Positions 1 to 11,220 of a stretch of DNA of 64,000 nt are shown one piece after another; position 1 is the first letter of the stretch; each line of letters starts with the position of its first letter. The notes beneath the pieces were generated by a model that made no database searches, had not been told where the DNA came from, and worked only from the letters and a program-made list of their open reading frames with translations. A program made the position numbers and the translations under genes. The stretch is taken from contig JBMORG010000014.1 in assembly GCA_049322355.1 (NCBI GenBank), positions 1 to 64,000 of the forward strand, given 5' to 3'. The DNA is from 0-14-0-80-60-11 sp049322355 (GTDB taxonomy: Bacteria; Desulfobacterota; Desulfobaccia; Desulfobaccales; 0-14-0-80-60-11).

Positions 1-9
1 GGATAAAAA

Positions 10-33
10 AGGAGGGCCATTGCTGGCCCTCCT
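10..33 (-). terminator. Rho-independent terminator
   Basis: A 10-bp perfect stem (arms 10-19 and 24-33) with a 4-base loop is followed, on the minus strand, by six T residues. It lies about 80 bp beyond the stop codon of the minus-strand flavoprotein gene and probably ends that transcript. Confidence 0.7.
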
Positions 34-69
34 GCTGGTTTTATGCTTACGGGATTGGGGTGGGGGTTT

Positions 70-110
70 GGGGGAGGGGTAAGGGCCTTCGCCCTTAGCC
101 CCTCCCCCAA
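70..110. repeat. G/C-tract hairpin after flavoprotein gene
   Basis: A long inverted repeat pairs G-rich 71-86 with C-rich 91-110 around a CTTC loop. It belongs to the same style of G-tract/C-tract palindrome seen in several other spacers of the window (44.5, 45.3 and 50.3 kb). It has no T-tract on the minus strand, so it is not itself a canonical terminator. Confidence 0.55.
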
Positions 111-113
111 AAA

Positions 114-2648
114 CTACAATTTCTCCAAGTTCCGTTTCAGGCGCCAGCGGCGCCACCAGCGCAGAAGGCTGTGAGGCGGCGGCTGGGTTTTGGTCTGTTG
201 CCAGGCCGGGTTGAAGGGCAGGTCCAGGACGTGCAGCGTGGGGTGGCCGGTCTTGCTCAGGCGGGCCCGGCAGGAGGCGCAGTAGGTGACCAGGTCGTGG
301 GTGGCTTCGGAAAGGCGGAAATCGGTCATTTTCTTGGCCAACTCCAGGGCCACCGCGGGCACCATGCCGCCGGAGCCGCAGCAGATACTGCGCTCCCGGT
401 TGTGGGCCATTTCCTCCACCGAATATCCCAAAGTCCTCACAAGCGCACGCACTGCCTCTTGGACCTGAGGGGCATTACGGGTGCCGCAGGCATCCTGGAT
501 ATTGAAGGACCAAGGTTGCGCTGCCCGGGTGTCAACAGGCAGGCCCACCTCTATGAGCACCTCATAGATAGTGCGGATGCGGAATTCGGGTAGAAATTCC
601 CCAAAGGTTTGGTGGCAATGGGGGCAGGCCACAATGATTTCTGCGGCTCCCAGTTTTTCCAATTCCAGGGCCACATTCCCAATAACCCTCAGCATCACGT
701 CCTTCTCGCCCATGAAATAGCTGGGCGCGCCGCAGCAGTTGAGCATGATCCCCGTATCGGGCAGCTTCCGGCGCAGGTAAGCGTAGGTTGATTTCACCAC
801 CGCGGTGGAGTGGCCCGCCAGGGCGCATCCCGGGAAAAAGACCCTTTCCGCTTTGCCGGTGGCCGGGTCCGGGCGGCTCAAGGTAAAAGTGGGTGAACTT
901 CCCCACTTGACGTAGTTCTGGATGCCTTTGTGGGGGGGCAACGGTCCTTTGCCCTGGCTTACCAAGCCCTCCCGGGCCGAAAGGCAGGGCTGGCCGGCGT
1001 GGAGGTCCTTGGGGCAGACGGCCTGGCAGAGCCCGCAGTAATGGCAAGAATAAGGGAGTAATGGGTCGGCGGCGCCACGCTCGGCTAATAGACGGACCAG
1101 TTCTTTTTCTGTGTACGGAAACTGCTTGACATAATGCTGAAGAAAGGTGCAGTTCTTGACGCACTGGGAACAGACGCAGGTTAGGCAGCGGGCGGCTTCA
1201 GCCCGGGCCGCCTCCGGGGAAAACCCCAGCTCCACCTCGGCGTTGGGCTGGGCCGTCCGCTCGGTCTGGCTGAGATCGGGCATGGCTTGGCGCGCGATGA
1301 CTTCGACACCGGTGGTGTCCACAATGAGTTTTGTGCTGCGGCTTGCCAGGGGCGGCAACCCCTCCGGCAGTGGTTGTCCTTGAAGAAAGCAGTGAATGGC
1401 CAATGCGGCCCGGCGGCCCGCAACAAAGGCCTCCACGGCACTCCGGGGCCCGGTGACCAGATCGCCCCCGGCAAACACTCCGGGAATCCGGGTCTGAAGG
1501 GTTGCGGGGTCCGCTTCCAGCCGGAAAATGGTGGCGGTATCAAAGGCCAGGCCGGGTCCGAAAAAGTTGAAGTCCGCGGTCTGGCCTACCGCCACGATCA
1601 CTGTATCCACTTCCAGAGTGAACTCGGAGCCCGCCACCGGCACCGGGCAATAGCGGCCGCTGGCGTCGGGTTCCCCCAATTCGGTCTTTTGAGCTACCAG
1701 CCTCTGCACCCGGCCATCCCCTTCCAGACGCACCGGTATGGTAAGAAAATGGAACTGGACGCCTTCCCGGCGGGCTTCTTCCACCTCAGAGGCCAGGGCG
1801 GGCATGAGTTCAGGGGTGCGGCGGTAGAGGACTTGCACCTCCTTAGCCCCGCAGCGCCAGGCGGAGCGGGCTGCGTCCACTGCGGCGTTGCCTCCCCCGA
1901 TGACGGCCATACGGCGGCCTACTTCTGGTGGGGCTCCGACGTTGAGGGCCTTTAAAAAACCGATGCCGTCCATCACCCCGTCTAAATCTTCCCCAGGGAT
2001 CTGGAGGCGCAGACCCTTGTGGGCGCCTAAAGCCAAAAAGACCGCACCGAAATCCCGGCGCAGGTCTTCCAGGTGGATATCCCGGCCCACCCGGGTGCGG
2101 AGCCGTACTTCCGTACCTAACCTCTCAATTACGCTGACGTCCCGGTCCAGCACTTCCCGGGGCAAACGATAGGGCGGGATGTAGAGGCGCAAAGCCCCGC
2201 CTAGAAAAGGTTCTGCTTCAAAAAGAGTAACAGGATAGCCGAAACGACGCAATTCATAGGCGGCCATGAGTCCAGCGGGCCCGCCCCCCACCACCGCCAC
2301 CCGCTGGGGTAGTTCGGAACCTGGCGTCACGTCAAGAACGGCTTCGGGGAACAGGTCCGCCAGATAGCGTTTCAAGGCGGCAATGGCAATGGGCTGGTCC
2401 AGGGAGTTGCGGGTGCAGGCCTGCTCGCAAGGGTGGGTGCAGATGCGGCCCAGGATGCCGGGGAAGGGGCAGCGTTCCAGGACCACCCCCAAAGCCGCAG
2501 CCAGGTTGCCTTCCTGCATGAAACGAAGTTTTTCCCTGACCCGGATGTCCAGGGGGCAGGCGGCTTGGCAGGGGGGTGGCTCCTCACCGATGCAGTCGGC
2601 TAAAATCTTCTCCGACCAATCGACCGGGGCGGGGTCTGAAAGTTTCAT
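114..2648 (-). CDS. GltD-like FAD/NAD(P) oxidoreductase fused to HdrD-like CCG domains
   Basis: This 844-residue cytoplasmic protein combines two electron-transfer modules. Residues 1-110 form a Cys-rich GltD-type N-terminus (C27, C31, C60, C70, C74, C78). Residues 115-440 are a pyridine-nucleotide oxidoreductase with an FAD motif (VAVVGGGPAGLMAAYELRR) and a second dinucleotide motif (MAVIGGGNAAVDAA). Residues 485-560 carry Cys clusters for 4Fe-4S centres (CLTCVCSQCVKNC, CHYCGLCQAVCP). The C-terminal third holds two CCG domains (NCCGAP...CPHC; ICCGSG...YCASC) like those of HdrD, HdrB and DsrK. It looks able to pass electrons from NAD(P)H through FAD and FeS centres to a disulfide or similar acceptor. 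The partner is unknown; no hdrA, mvh or tmc gene is adjacent. Confidence 0.85.
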   Translation of the reverse strand: MKLSDPAPVDWSEKILADCIGEEPPPCQAACPLDIRVREKLRFMQEGNLAAALGVVLERCPFPGILGRICTHPCEQACTRNSLDQPIAIAALKRYLADLFPEAVLDVTPGSELPQRVAVVGGGPAGLMAAYELRRFGYPVTLFEAEPFLGGALRLYIPPYRLPREVLDRDVSVIERLGTEVRLRTRVGRDIHLEDLRRDFGAVFLALGAHKGLRLQIPGEDLDGVMDGIGFLKALNVGAPPEVGRRMAVIGGGNAAVDAARSAWRCGAKEVQVLYRRTPELMPALASEVEEARREGVQFHFLTIPVRLEGDGRVQRLVAQKTELGEPDASGRYCPVPVAGSEFTLEVDTVIVAVGQTADFNFFGPGLAFDTATIFRLEADPATLQTRIPGVFAGGDLVTGPRSAVEAFVAGRRAALAIHCFLQGQPLPEGLPPLASRSTKLIVDTTGVEVIARQAMPDLSQTERTAQPNAEVELGFSPEAARAEAARCLTCVCSQCVKNCTFLQHYVKQFPYTEKELVRLLAERGAADPLLPYSCHYCGLCQAVCPKDLHAGQPCLSAREGLVSQGKGPLPPHKGIQNYVKWGSSPTFTLSRPDPATGKAERVFFPGCALAGHSTAVVKSTYAYLRRKLPDTGIMLNCCGAPSYFMGEKDVMLRVIGNVALELEKLGAAEIIVACPHCHQTFGEFLPEFRIRTIYEVLIEVGLPVDTRAAQPWSFNIQDACGTRNAPQVQEAVRALVRTLGYSVEEMAHNRERSICCGSGGMVPAVALELAKKMTDFRLSEATHDLVTYCASCRARLSKTGHPTLHVLDLPFNPAWQQTKTQPPPHSLLRWWRRWRLKRNLEKL

Positions 2649-2842
2649 GAGCTTTGATATAAGTTGTTGAAAATATGGGACTCTTATGTAGCTGGCCTCA
2701 AGCCGAATGACAAGCCGGAAGATTCAAAGAATTTTCGAATGGGAAAAACCTCAAAGGTTTTAAAGTTCCCCCCTTACCATGATCCTCCCCGCCCCTCGGG
2801 GGAGAGGGATTAGTGGCAAAAACTTTTAGTAAATTTCACAGT

Positions 2843-5338
<2,496 letters not shown>

Positions 5339-5439
5339 AGTTTGGATACGTTTTTATCGTGGCGCCTTGGTGCCTTGGCGTGAAATTGTTTCTCACGTAA
5401 AGGCGCAAATAGCGCCAAGAATGCAATTATGGTTATAGA

Positions 5440-5898
5440 TTATTTTTCCAACTCCAGGAGCATCGGAATTTCGTCGCAGTCGGGAAACTTAACGCAGTTA
5501 ACGCAATCGGCCCAGACAATGGGAAGCAAATCTTCCCGGGAGACGACCTTGAAGCCAAACCGCTGAAAAAACTCCGGCACCAGGGTCAGAAGAAAGACTT
5601 CGCTCAGGCCGATGGTCCGGGCCTCCTGCAGACAGGTCTCCACCAGGCGGGAGGCTATCCCCTGGCCCCGGTGGCTCGGAGCCACCGCCACGGACCGGAT
5701 TTCTCCCAGACCGGCCCAGCAGATGTGCAGGGCTGCAATGCCTAAAATGGGGCCGTTATTCTGGCGGTATACGTAGTAATCCCGCAACTGGCCGTAAAGA
5801 TCGGCCAGAGTCCGGGGCAGGATGCCCCCATCCTGGGAGAATTCCACCAGGAACCGGCGGATTTCCGGAACCTCGTTAATCTTGGCCTTGCGTATCAT
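5440..5898 (-). CDS. ArgA-like GNAT N-acetyltransferase
   Basis: A 152-residue stand-alone GNAT domain with the acetyl-CoA loop VAVAPSHRGQGIASRL and the FFQRFGF segment. It carries a C-terminal Cys cluster (CVNCVKFPDC), seen in the short N-acetylglutamate-synthase-like proteins of Deltaproteobacteria. The likely role is acetylation of glutamate as the first step of arginine synthesis, without the kinase-like domain of classical ArgA. No arginine genes are adjacent, so the substrate is inferred from family resemblance. Confidence 0.75.
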   Translation of the reverse strand: MIRKAKINEVPEIRRFLVEFSQDGGILPRTLADLYGQLRDYYVYRQNNGPILGIAALHICWAGLGEIRSVAVAPSHRGQGIASRLVETCLQEARTIGLSEVFLLTLVPEFFQRFGFKVVSREDLLPIVWADCVNCVKFPDCDEIPMLLELEK

Positions 5899-5978
5899 TC
5901 TGAGGAATATGGGTTACGGAAACATTGGCATACGTTATAATCTAGATTATTATATCATCAGCATAAAGGTAAAACCAC

Positions 5979-6485
5979 ATGTCTGTAATCGCTAAAGATA
6001 ACTATGTCTGTTTGGAGTACCGTTTGTGGCTGGATTCGGGGGAACAACTTCGTGGGACTTCGGAGGCTCCGGCCCTACTCACCTTTGTGGCCGGATACAA
6101 CGAGCTTATGCCGGGGTTGGAAAAACGTCTCTGGGGGCTCAGGGAGCAGGATGCAGTGGAATTTGTGATACCCGCAGCCGAGGCCTTCGGTGACTACGAC
6201 TCCAACTTTGTCCAGGAGTGGAGCCGCAAGGTCTTCCCCCCGGAAATGGACCTTAAGCCAGGCCAAAAGGTGGTCCCTGCCAACCTGCCGTTTCCGCCGG
6301 AATATCCCCTCACCGTCAAGGAGGTCAGGGAAGATGCCGTGGTCCTGGATATGAACCACCCCTTTTCGGGCCATGACCTGCGCTACCAGGTGCGGGTAGT
6401 GGAAGTGCGCCCGGCCACCCCGCAGGAACTGGAACCTTTAAAGCAGTGCCAGTCTTGTGCGGAAGAAATAAGCTGCGGGCATTAA
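5979..6485 (+). CDS. slyD: FKBP-type peptidyl-prolyl isomerase, SlyD-like
   Basis: A 168-residue cytoplasmic FKBP-fold prolyl isomerase/chaperone of the SlyD type. It shows the pattern DSGEQLRGTSEAP, the stretch MPGLEKRLWGLREQD before the insert-in-flap domain, and NHPFSGHDLRYQVRVVEV, which is characteristic of SlyD. The C-terminus has only a short Cys/His tail (CQSCAEEISCGH) instead of the long His-rich metal tail of E. coli SlyD. It is transcribed divergently from the GNAT gene. Confidence 0.85.
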   Translation: MSVIAKDNYVCLEYRLWLDSGEQLRGTSEAPALLTFVAGYNELMPGLEKRLWGLREQDAVEFVIPAAEAFGDYDSNFVQEWSRKVFPPEMDLKPGQKVVPANLPFPPEYPLTVKEVREDAVVLDMNHPFSGHDLRYQVRVVEVRPATPQELEPLKQCQSCAEEISCGH

Positions 6486-6540
6486 GGTAACTCACGCCAA
6501 GACGCCAAAGCCGTTAAAGATAATTGTTGATGGAATAAAT

Positions 6541-6571
6541 AGGGGAGAAGGGCCGCGGGCCCACCTCCCCT
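6541..6571. terminator. Hairpin between convergent slyD and ferredoxin genes
   Basis: A GC-rich inverted repeat (AGGGGAG...CTCCCCT with an inner GGCC/GGCC pairing) sits between the stop codons of slyD (plus) and the ferredoxin (minus). It is followed on the minus strand by ATTTATT, so it may end both convergent transcripts. Confidence 0.5.
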
Positions 6572-6596
6572 GTTCAATTTCTTGCACCAGCGGCGC

Positions 6597-6785
6597 TTAG
6601 ACTTCGGTTACGGTAATCGCGCCCGAAGGGCAGACCTCGATGCAGCTCTCGCACCCCAGGCATTCTTCCTCATTTACCGGAACGGCCTTTTCGTTCTGCA
6701 TCTCAAAGACGCCCACAGGACACACGTTAACGCATTCTTCGTCGCCGGTACATTTGTCTTCGTCAACTTCAACCCGCCAAGCCAT
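6597..6785 (-). CDS. Small 2x[4Fe-4S] ferredoxin
   Basis: This 62-residue soluble electron carrier has two Cys clusters, CTGDEECVNVCPVG and CLGCESCIEVCPSG. The first has a longer spacer than the canonical CxxCxxC, as in several sulfate-reducer ferredoxins in which one cluster is modified. A strong Shine-Dalgarno (AAGGAGGT) precedes the ATG. It lies about 220 bp downstream of dsrN on the same strand and could serve the dsr system, but the gap argues for its own transcript. Confidence 0.9.
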   Translation of the reverse strand: MAWRVEVDEDKCTGDEECVNVCPVGVFEMQNEKAVPVNEEECLGCESCIEVCPSGAITVTEV

Positions 6786-7004
6786 GTAACCTTACCTCCT
6801 TAGGATTTCGCACTATAAATCACAATATATCAAAATTTTGGCATTCTGAACACCACAGAAGATTTTAAGAAACATTGTGGTCAGCGTCGTTTCCCCCTTG
6901 GCAGCGAATGGACCTGACAACAGAAGGCCGGTGTCCGCCACTACCAATAAAGTTTTCGAATCAGGAAAGCGGAGTGCGGCATGAGCCTTTAGCTTTTCAT
7001 CTTA

Positions 7005-8474
7005 TCAGTCTTGACTGAAAGCTTTTAAAGGCGAATCCGTTCCGGCACTTTCGTAGTTCGGCCCGGTCAATGAAGCTTCCAGGTCGGTATCGCCGCGATA
7101 TTCCCGGGCCCGGCGTACCAGTGCCGAGGCCCACTGCGGGCAGCCCAGGGCATGGAGATGGGTGTAGGTGGCCAGAACATTTTGGTAGAGGAGGCCTTCC
7201 CGATCCCCGCCAATGCCTGCGCCCCGGCTGACCTTGAAGGCCATGGGGACTTCGGGGCCGGGGTCTGGCACCATCTGGGAATAGTGGAATTCATGGCCCT
7301 TAAGCACGGTACCCTGAGGAAAGTAGGGGTTGTCTTCAACGACTTCCAGAATGGTATAGCCATGCCCCTGGGGTTTTTTCCCCATGACAAAATCAAAGGG
7401 AAAAATACCGGCCATGGGGAATTTTTCGCTCCCCACCTGGATGTGCTCCCCCAGATACATGAGGCCGCCGCATTCAGCATAAATGGGGAGACCAGCCTGG
7501 GCCGCATCTTTGACGGAATTGCGAAAGCTCAGATTCTCGGCCAGGGCCCGGGCATGGGTTTCGGGGAAGCCGCCACCGATATAAAGGGCATCCAAATGAG
7601 GCGGCAGCACCGGGTCGTCCAGGGCGCTGATTTCCAGAACTGCTGCCCCCGCTTCCCGCAGGGCCTCCAGGTTCTCGGGATAATAAAACTGGAAGGCAGA
7701 GTCCCGGATGACGCCGATAACCGGTGGCTGGCAGTCGGCGCAGAAAGACGGGGTAATGACGGGGACTTCCGGCAATGGCGGCGCCTGAGCCGCTACTCGC
7801 CAGAGGCCCTCCAGGTCCAGGTAGCGCCGGGCCAGGTCCCGGGCAGTAGCCACAGCTCTAACGGCAGTAGCGTGCTCCTGGGGGGGCACCAATCCCATGT
7901 GGCGTTCGGGGAAGACCTCGCACTTAAGGCGAGGGATGGCCCCCAACACCGGAATGCCGCAATAGGTCTCGATGGCCTGGCGGATGATGGTTTCGTGGCG
8001 GGGGCGGGCGATCTGGTTGAGTATTACCCCCCGGATAGGCACCTGGGGGTCGAAATGCTGACACCCCAACACCAGGGCGGCGGTGGTGCGGGTCCGCATG
8101 GTGCAGTCTACTACCACCACCACCGGAGTGGTCAGGAATTTGGCCAGTTCCGCAGTGCTATAGGTGCCCTGGGCGTCGAGACCGTCGTAAAGGCCCCGGT
8201 TGCCTTCGATGAGAAGGGCGTCTGCCTGGGCGGCATGGCGGGCCACCGAAGCCAAAATCTGTTCCCCCTCCATAAGGAAGGGGTCCAGATTATGGCTGGG
8301 GCATCCGGCCGCCAGAGCGTGCCAGGCAGGGTCGATATAGTCCGGTCCCTTCTTAAAAGGGACCAATCGACGCCCCTGCTCCCGCCAAGCGGCCAGGAGC
8401 CCCAGGGTCAAAGTGGTCTTGCCGGCCCCACCCCTGAGAGCTGCCAGCAGCAGCCGGGGACAGGGCGTACTCAT
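7005..8474 (-). CDS. dsrN: DsrN, cobyrinate a,c-diamide synthase (CbiA/CobB) family amidase
   Basis: A 489-residue ATP- and glutamine-dependent amidotransferase. The N-terminal dethiobiotin-synthetase-like half has a P-loop (LRGGAGKTTLTLGLL) and FKKGPDYIDP. The C-terminal class-I glutaminase half has IGGGFPETHA and the nucleophile region YAECGGLMYLG. Next to dsrABD this family member is called DsrN and is thought to amidate siroheme for DsrAB, as known for dsr operons. Its ATG overlaps the dsrD stop by one base (8474), implying translational coupling. A role in cobalamin synthesis is possible, but no other cob gene is near. Confidence 0.9.
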   Translation of the reverse strand: MSTPCPRLLLAALRGGAGKTTLTLGLLAAWREQGRRLVPFKKGPDYIDPAWHALAAGCPSHNLDPFLMEGEQILASVARHAAQADALLIEGNRGLYDGLDAQGTYSTAELAKFLTTPVVVVVDCTMRTRTTAALVLGCQHFDPQVPIRGVILNQIARPRHETIIRQAIETYCGIPVLGAIPRLKCEVFPERHMGLVPPQEHATAVRAVATARDLARRYLDLEGLWRVAAQAPPLPEVPVITPSFCADCQPPVIGVIRDSAFQFYYPENLEALREAGAAVLEISALDDPVLPPHLDALYIGGGFPETHARALAENLSFRNSVKDAAQAGLPIYAECGGLMYLGEHIQVGSEKFPMAGIFPFDFVMGKKPQGHGYTILEVVEDNPYFPQGTVLKGHEFHYSQMVPDPGPEVPMAFKVSRGAGIGGDREGLLYQNVLATYTHLHALGCPQWASALVRRAREYRGDTDLEASLTGPNYESAGTDSPLKAFSQD

Positions 8475-8719
8475 CAGACTTTCTTGGCGGCGCCTTCTTC
8501 GTGGGGGATTTCGATGTAGCTGCCCCCAAAATAGGTATAGACACAGCGGCCGCTGTCAATGAGATCCTTGATGGCGAACTTGATGGAGTTCTTATCCTGA
8601 TCGGGATGCTCTTTGAGCACGGCCTTCTGCACGTCCATGGCCTTCAGGTTTTTCTTGCCCTGGGCCTTGGCTACCATATCGTAGATGTAATCCGCCAACG
8701 CTTCTTTGGATAGTGCCAT
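8474..8719 (-). CDS. dsrD: DsrD, dissimilatory sulfite reductase-associated protein
   Basis: An 81-residue winged-helix protein found beside dsrAB in sulfate- and sulfite-reducing bacteria, where DsrD stimulates sulfite reduction. It starts MALSKEALADYIYDMVAKAQ and contains KNSIKFAIKDLIDSGRCVYTY. It lies between dsrB (13-bp gap) and dsrN (1-bp overlap). Its presence points to reductive rather than oxidative use of Dsr. Confidence 0.93.
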   Translation of the reverse strand: MALSKEALADYIYDMVAKAQGKKNLKAMDVQKAVLKEHPDQDKNSIKFAIKDLIDSGRCVYTYFGGSYIEIPHEEGAAKKV

Positions 8720-8732
8720 TTAACTCACCTGC

Positions 8733-9803
8733 TTAGAATTTAAAATGCATCGACGTCCGGTAGGTGTCATAGGCCCACCGGTAGTCGTCAATGTGCTGGA
8801 AGGTAAAGGGAATTTCGCAAACTTCAAAGAACTTTTCCCACCCGATGCGTTCGACCCACTCGCCGACCCGCTCCCACTTGTTGGCGCCTTCCGCGTACTT
8901 GGTGAGGATCTTGCGGATAGCAGCTACCACTTCCGGCCAGCGGGGCGGATTGTTGGGCAGATAAGGCACCGCCAGTTTGGAGAAGATGGGCGGGCTCTTG
9001 GAGTTGGACACCTTGCCGCCCACCAAGAGGGCCACGCCGCCTTTCTCGGAGTCGAACACCGGCATGGCCGGGCACATGGTGTAGCAGTTGCCGCAGTACA
9101 TGCAGCGGGGCTCGTTCACCACCACGCTCTTGATGCTCTTGTCCGGATGGGGCCGGATGGCGCCGGTGGGGCAAGAGGCGATGGTGGTGGGAATTTCGCA
9201 CAGGTGGCGCAGTTTATCATGGTTTACCTTAGGGGCGGTACGATGGATGCCCAGGATGGCGATGTCGGAGCAGTGCACTGCGCCGCACATATTCAGGCAG
9301 CAGGCCAGGGCGATGCGCACCTGAGCCGGCAGCTTGTGGCTGCCAAAATACTCGAACAGGTCGTCCATGACGGACTTAACGATACCCGAAGCGTCGATGG
9401 CCGGGGTGTGACAGTGCACCCAACCCTGGGTATGGACGATATTGCTCACGGAGTGGCCGGTCGCCCCGATTGGGATACCCAATTTCTTGCAGGCGTCTTT
9501 GACCCCGGCGATTTTGCCCTGGTCGGAAAGCAAGAATTCGACGTTGTTCCGGCTGGTGAAGCGCAGGTAGCCGTCGCAGAACTTGTCGGCGATGTCGCAG
9601 ACTTCTTTGATGAAGTCGGTGGTCACCAGACGGCCGGAGCCGCCCCGGACAGAAAAGACCTTGGCACCGGACTCGGATACGTGCATCAATACGCCGGGTT
9701 CCAGGATTTCATGGTATTTCCACTTGCCGTAGTTGTCTTTAATGACAGGCGGCAAGAACTTGTCAAATTTCGGTGGTCCGATATCAGTGATACGTTCAGC
9801 CAT
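8733..9803 (-). CDS. dsrB: Dissimilatory sulfite reductase beta subunit
   Basis: The beta subunit of DsrAB, which reduces sulfite with siroheme-[4Fe-4S] centres and delivers the product to DsrC. Visible are the coupled-cluster motif ALACCLNMCGAVHCSDIAI and the ferredoxin insert PRCMYCGNCYTMCPAMP. An upstream in-frame ATG at 9812 sits almost on top of the AAGGAGG ribosome site. The ATG at 9803 has better spacing and begins MAERITDIGPP, so I chose it. It lies 66 bp after dsrA in the same operon. Confidence 0.96.
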   Translation of the reverse strand: MAERITDIGPPKFDKFLPPVIKDNYGKWKYHEILEPGVLMHVSESGAKVFSVRGGSGRLVTTDFIKEVCDIADKFCDGYLRFTSRNNVEFLLSDQGKIAGVKDACKKLGIPIGATGHSVSNIVHTQGWVHCHTPAIDASGIVKSVMDDLFEYFGSHKLPAQVRIALACCLNMCGAVHCSDIAILGIHRTAPKVNHDKLRHLCEIPTTIASCPTGAIRPHPDKSIKSVVVNEPRCMYCGNCYTMCPAMPVFDSEKGGVALLVGGKVSNSKSPPIFSKLAVPYLPNNPPRWPEVVAAIRKILTKYAEGANKWERVGEWVERIGWEKFFEVCEIPFTFQHIDDYRWAYDTYRTSMHFKF

Positions 9804-9869
9804 TTTCCTCATTCCTCCTTATAAGTTTCGGCACTAGGCCAGGCAAGTATGCTTAATAAAGTCAAGGCC

Positions 9870-11108
9870 TTATTTTATGTATTTGCGGCCCGCAGCCTCG
9901 GCGTCGAAGTCTTCCTGATGCCAGAAGAAGAAGGGATTAGCCCGAGGAGTTCTGACAGTCTGGGGAGGCGGTTCCAGGCCCACTGACTGGAAGAAATTCC
10001 GCATGCCCAGGCGCAGCATCAGTTCGCCCACACGCTCCCGGTTCTTGCCGTTTTCAGACCACCACTCGGTGATGTTGGCAATGAGGTCCATGAACGGCTC
10101 ATAAGGAGCTTCCATTTCCATAAAGGGCACGATAACCCAGCTCATCTGCGCGCCTTCCAGGATGGGGGCATGGGAGCCCAGGAGCAGCGTGGCGCCGGTC
10201 TCGGTGCCGGGGCGCAGGGCCTGGGGCATCAGGCTGATGCAGTGCATGCAGTGGTTGCAGTTCTTGTTGTCGATCTTCAGGGTCTTGCCGTCATAGCTCA
10301 TGCAGTAGGTGGGGCACAGATCGGTGACGTCAGCCTTGATATCCAGCTTAGCATATTCAGTAGCGCCGCCCCGAGGTTTCAGTTCGCCGCCGGCATAGGC
10401 TTTTACCGCGGCCTGGTCGATGCGAATGTCGTCTTTCCAGACGCCGATGACGCTCATGTCGGCCCGGGCTACTGAGGCGACGCAGTCATTGGGGCAGCCG
10501 GAGCATTTGATCTTAAACTTATAGGGGAAGGACGGACGATGCATCTCGAACTGGAAGTTCTGGGTGGCCTGGTAACACAGGTCCATGGTGTCATAGCAGG
10601 ACCATTCGCACCGGGCCATGCCCACGCAGCAGGAGGGGCTGCGCATGGCGGAACCGGAGCCGCCCAGGTCCCAGCCCTTGGCCGTCAGCTCGGCAAAAGT
10701 GGGTTCCAGCTCATCGGTGGTGGTGCCCAGGAAGATCATGTCGCCGGTGGAGCCGTGTACATTCAATATGCTGCTGCCGTGCCGGTCCCAGATATCGCAC
10801 AGGTCCCGCAAAGCTTCGGTGGTGTAAAACCAGCCGGAAGGCTGGTTAACGCGGATCGTGTGGAAATGTTCTACGCCGGGGAATTCTTCGGGCAGGTCAG
10901 TGTAGCGGCCGATGATGCCGGAGCCGTAACCCAGGACGCCCACGATACCGCCGTGTTTCCAATGGGTGATCTTGTCTTTGTAGGAACGCTCCAACACTCC
11001 CAGCAAATCCGCAGCGGGTTTTTTCCGGGCAGCGACCCGCTTCAAATCCTTAATGAAGCTGGGCCAAGGACCGGTCTCCAGTTGATCCAACAATGGGGTT
11101 TTATGCAT
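9870..11108 (-). CDS. dsrA: Dissimilatory sulfite reductase alpha subunit
   Basis: The 412-residue alpha subunit of dissimilatory sulfite reductase. It carries the CCVGMARCEWSCYDT and CSGCPNDCVASVARAD motifs that hold the siroheme-coupled cluster, and a ferredoxin insert with KNCNHCMHCISLMPQ. A good Shine-Dalgarno (GAGGGAGGAG) precedes the ATG. It is the first gene of the dsrABDN operon and marks the organism as a sulfate or sulfite reducer. dsrC and dsrMKJOP are not in this window. Confidence 0.97.
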   Translation of the reverse strand: MHKTPLLDQLETGPWPSFIKDLKRVAARKKPAADLLGVLERSYKDKITHWKHGGIVGVLGYGSGIIGRYTDLPEEFPGVEHFHTIRVNQPSGWFYTTEALRDLCDIWDRHGSSILNVHGSTGDMIFLGTTTDELEPTFAELTAKGWDLGGSGSAMRSPSCCVGMARCEWSCYDTMDLCYQATQNFQFEMHRPSFPYKFKIKCSGCPNDCVASVARADMSVIGVWKDDIRIDQAAVKAYAGGELKPRGGATEYAKLDIKADVTDLCPTYCMSYDGKTLKIDNKNCNHCMHCISLMPQALRPGTETGATLLLGSHAPILEGAQMSWVIVPFMEMEAPYEPFMDLIANITEWWSENGKNRERVGELMLRLGMRNFFQSVGLEPPPQTVRTPRANPFFFWHQEDFDAEAAGRKYIK

Positions 11109-11175
11109 GAAACTTCTCCTCCCTCAATTAAATGGTCCCCAAAGGGCTTATCCTTTTTTTCACAAAATCTTACCT

Positions 11176-11204
11176 ATCTCATAATATCGCAAGCAATTTG
11201 TCAA
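11176..11204 (-). promoter_or_regulatory. Possible sigma70 promoter of the dsr operon
   Basis: On the minus strand a TTGACA box (11199-11204) is followed after 17 bp by TGAGAT (11176-11181), about 70 bp before the dsrA start. The -35 is perfect and the -10 weak. It also lies just upstream of the neighbouring M16 gene's stop, so a dsr-specific promoter there is plausible. Confidence 0.4.
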
Positions 11205-11220
11205 CTAAAAAATTTGTAGC

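Noticed and set aside
70..110. Second terminator for the flavoprotein gene
   Set aside because: The hairpin is strong but is not followed by T residues on the minus strand; the structure at 10-33 fits better.
7152..8519. 455-codon plus-strand frame opposite dsrN
   Set aside because: Antisense of a gene with clear P-loop and glutaminase motifs; low-complexity Gly/Gln/His-rich product, no ribosome site.
8745..9824. 359-codon open frame on the plus strand opposite dsrB
   Set aside because: It is the antisense shadow of dsrB, whose catalytic motifs are unmistakable; the antisense product has no family features and comes from codon bias in GC-rich DNA.
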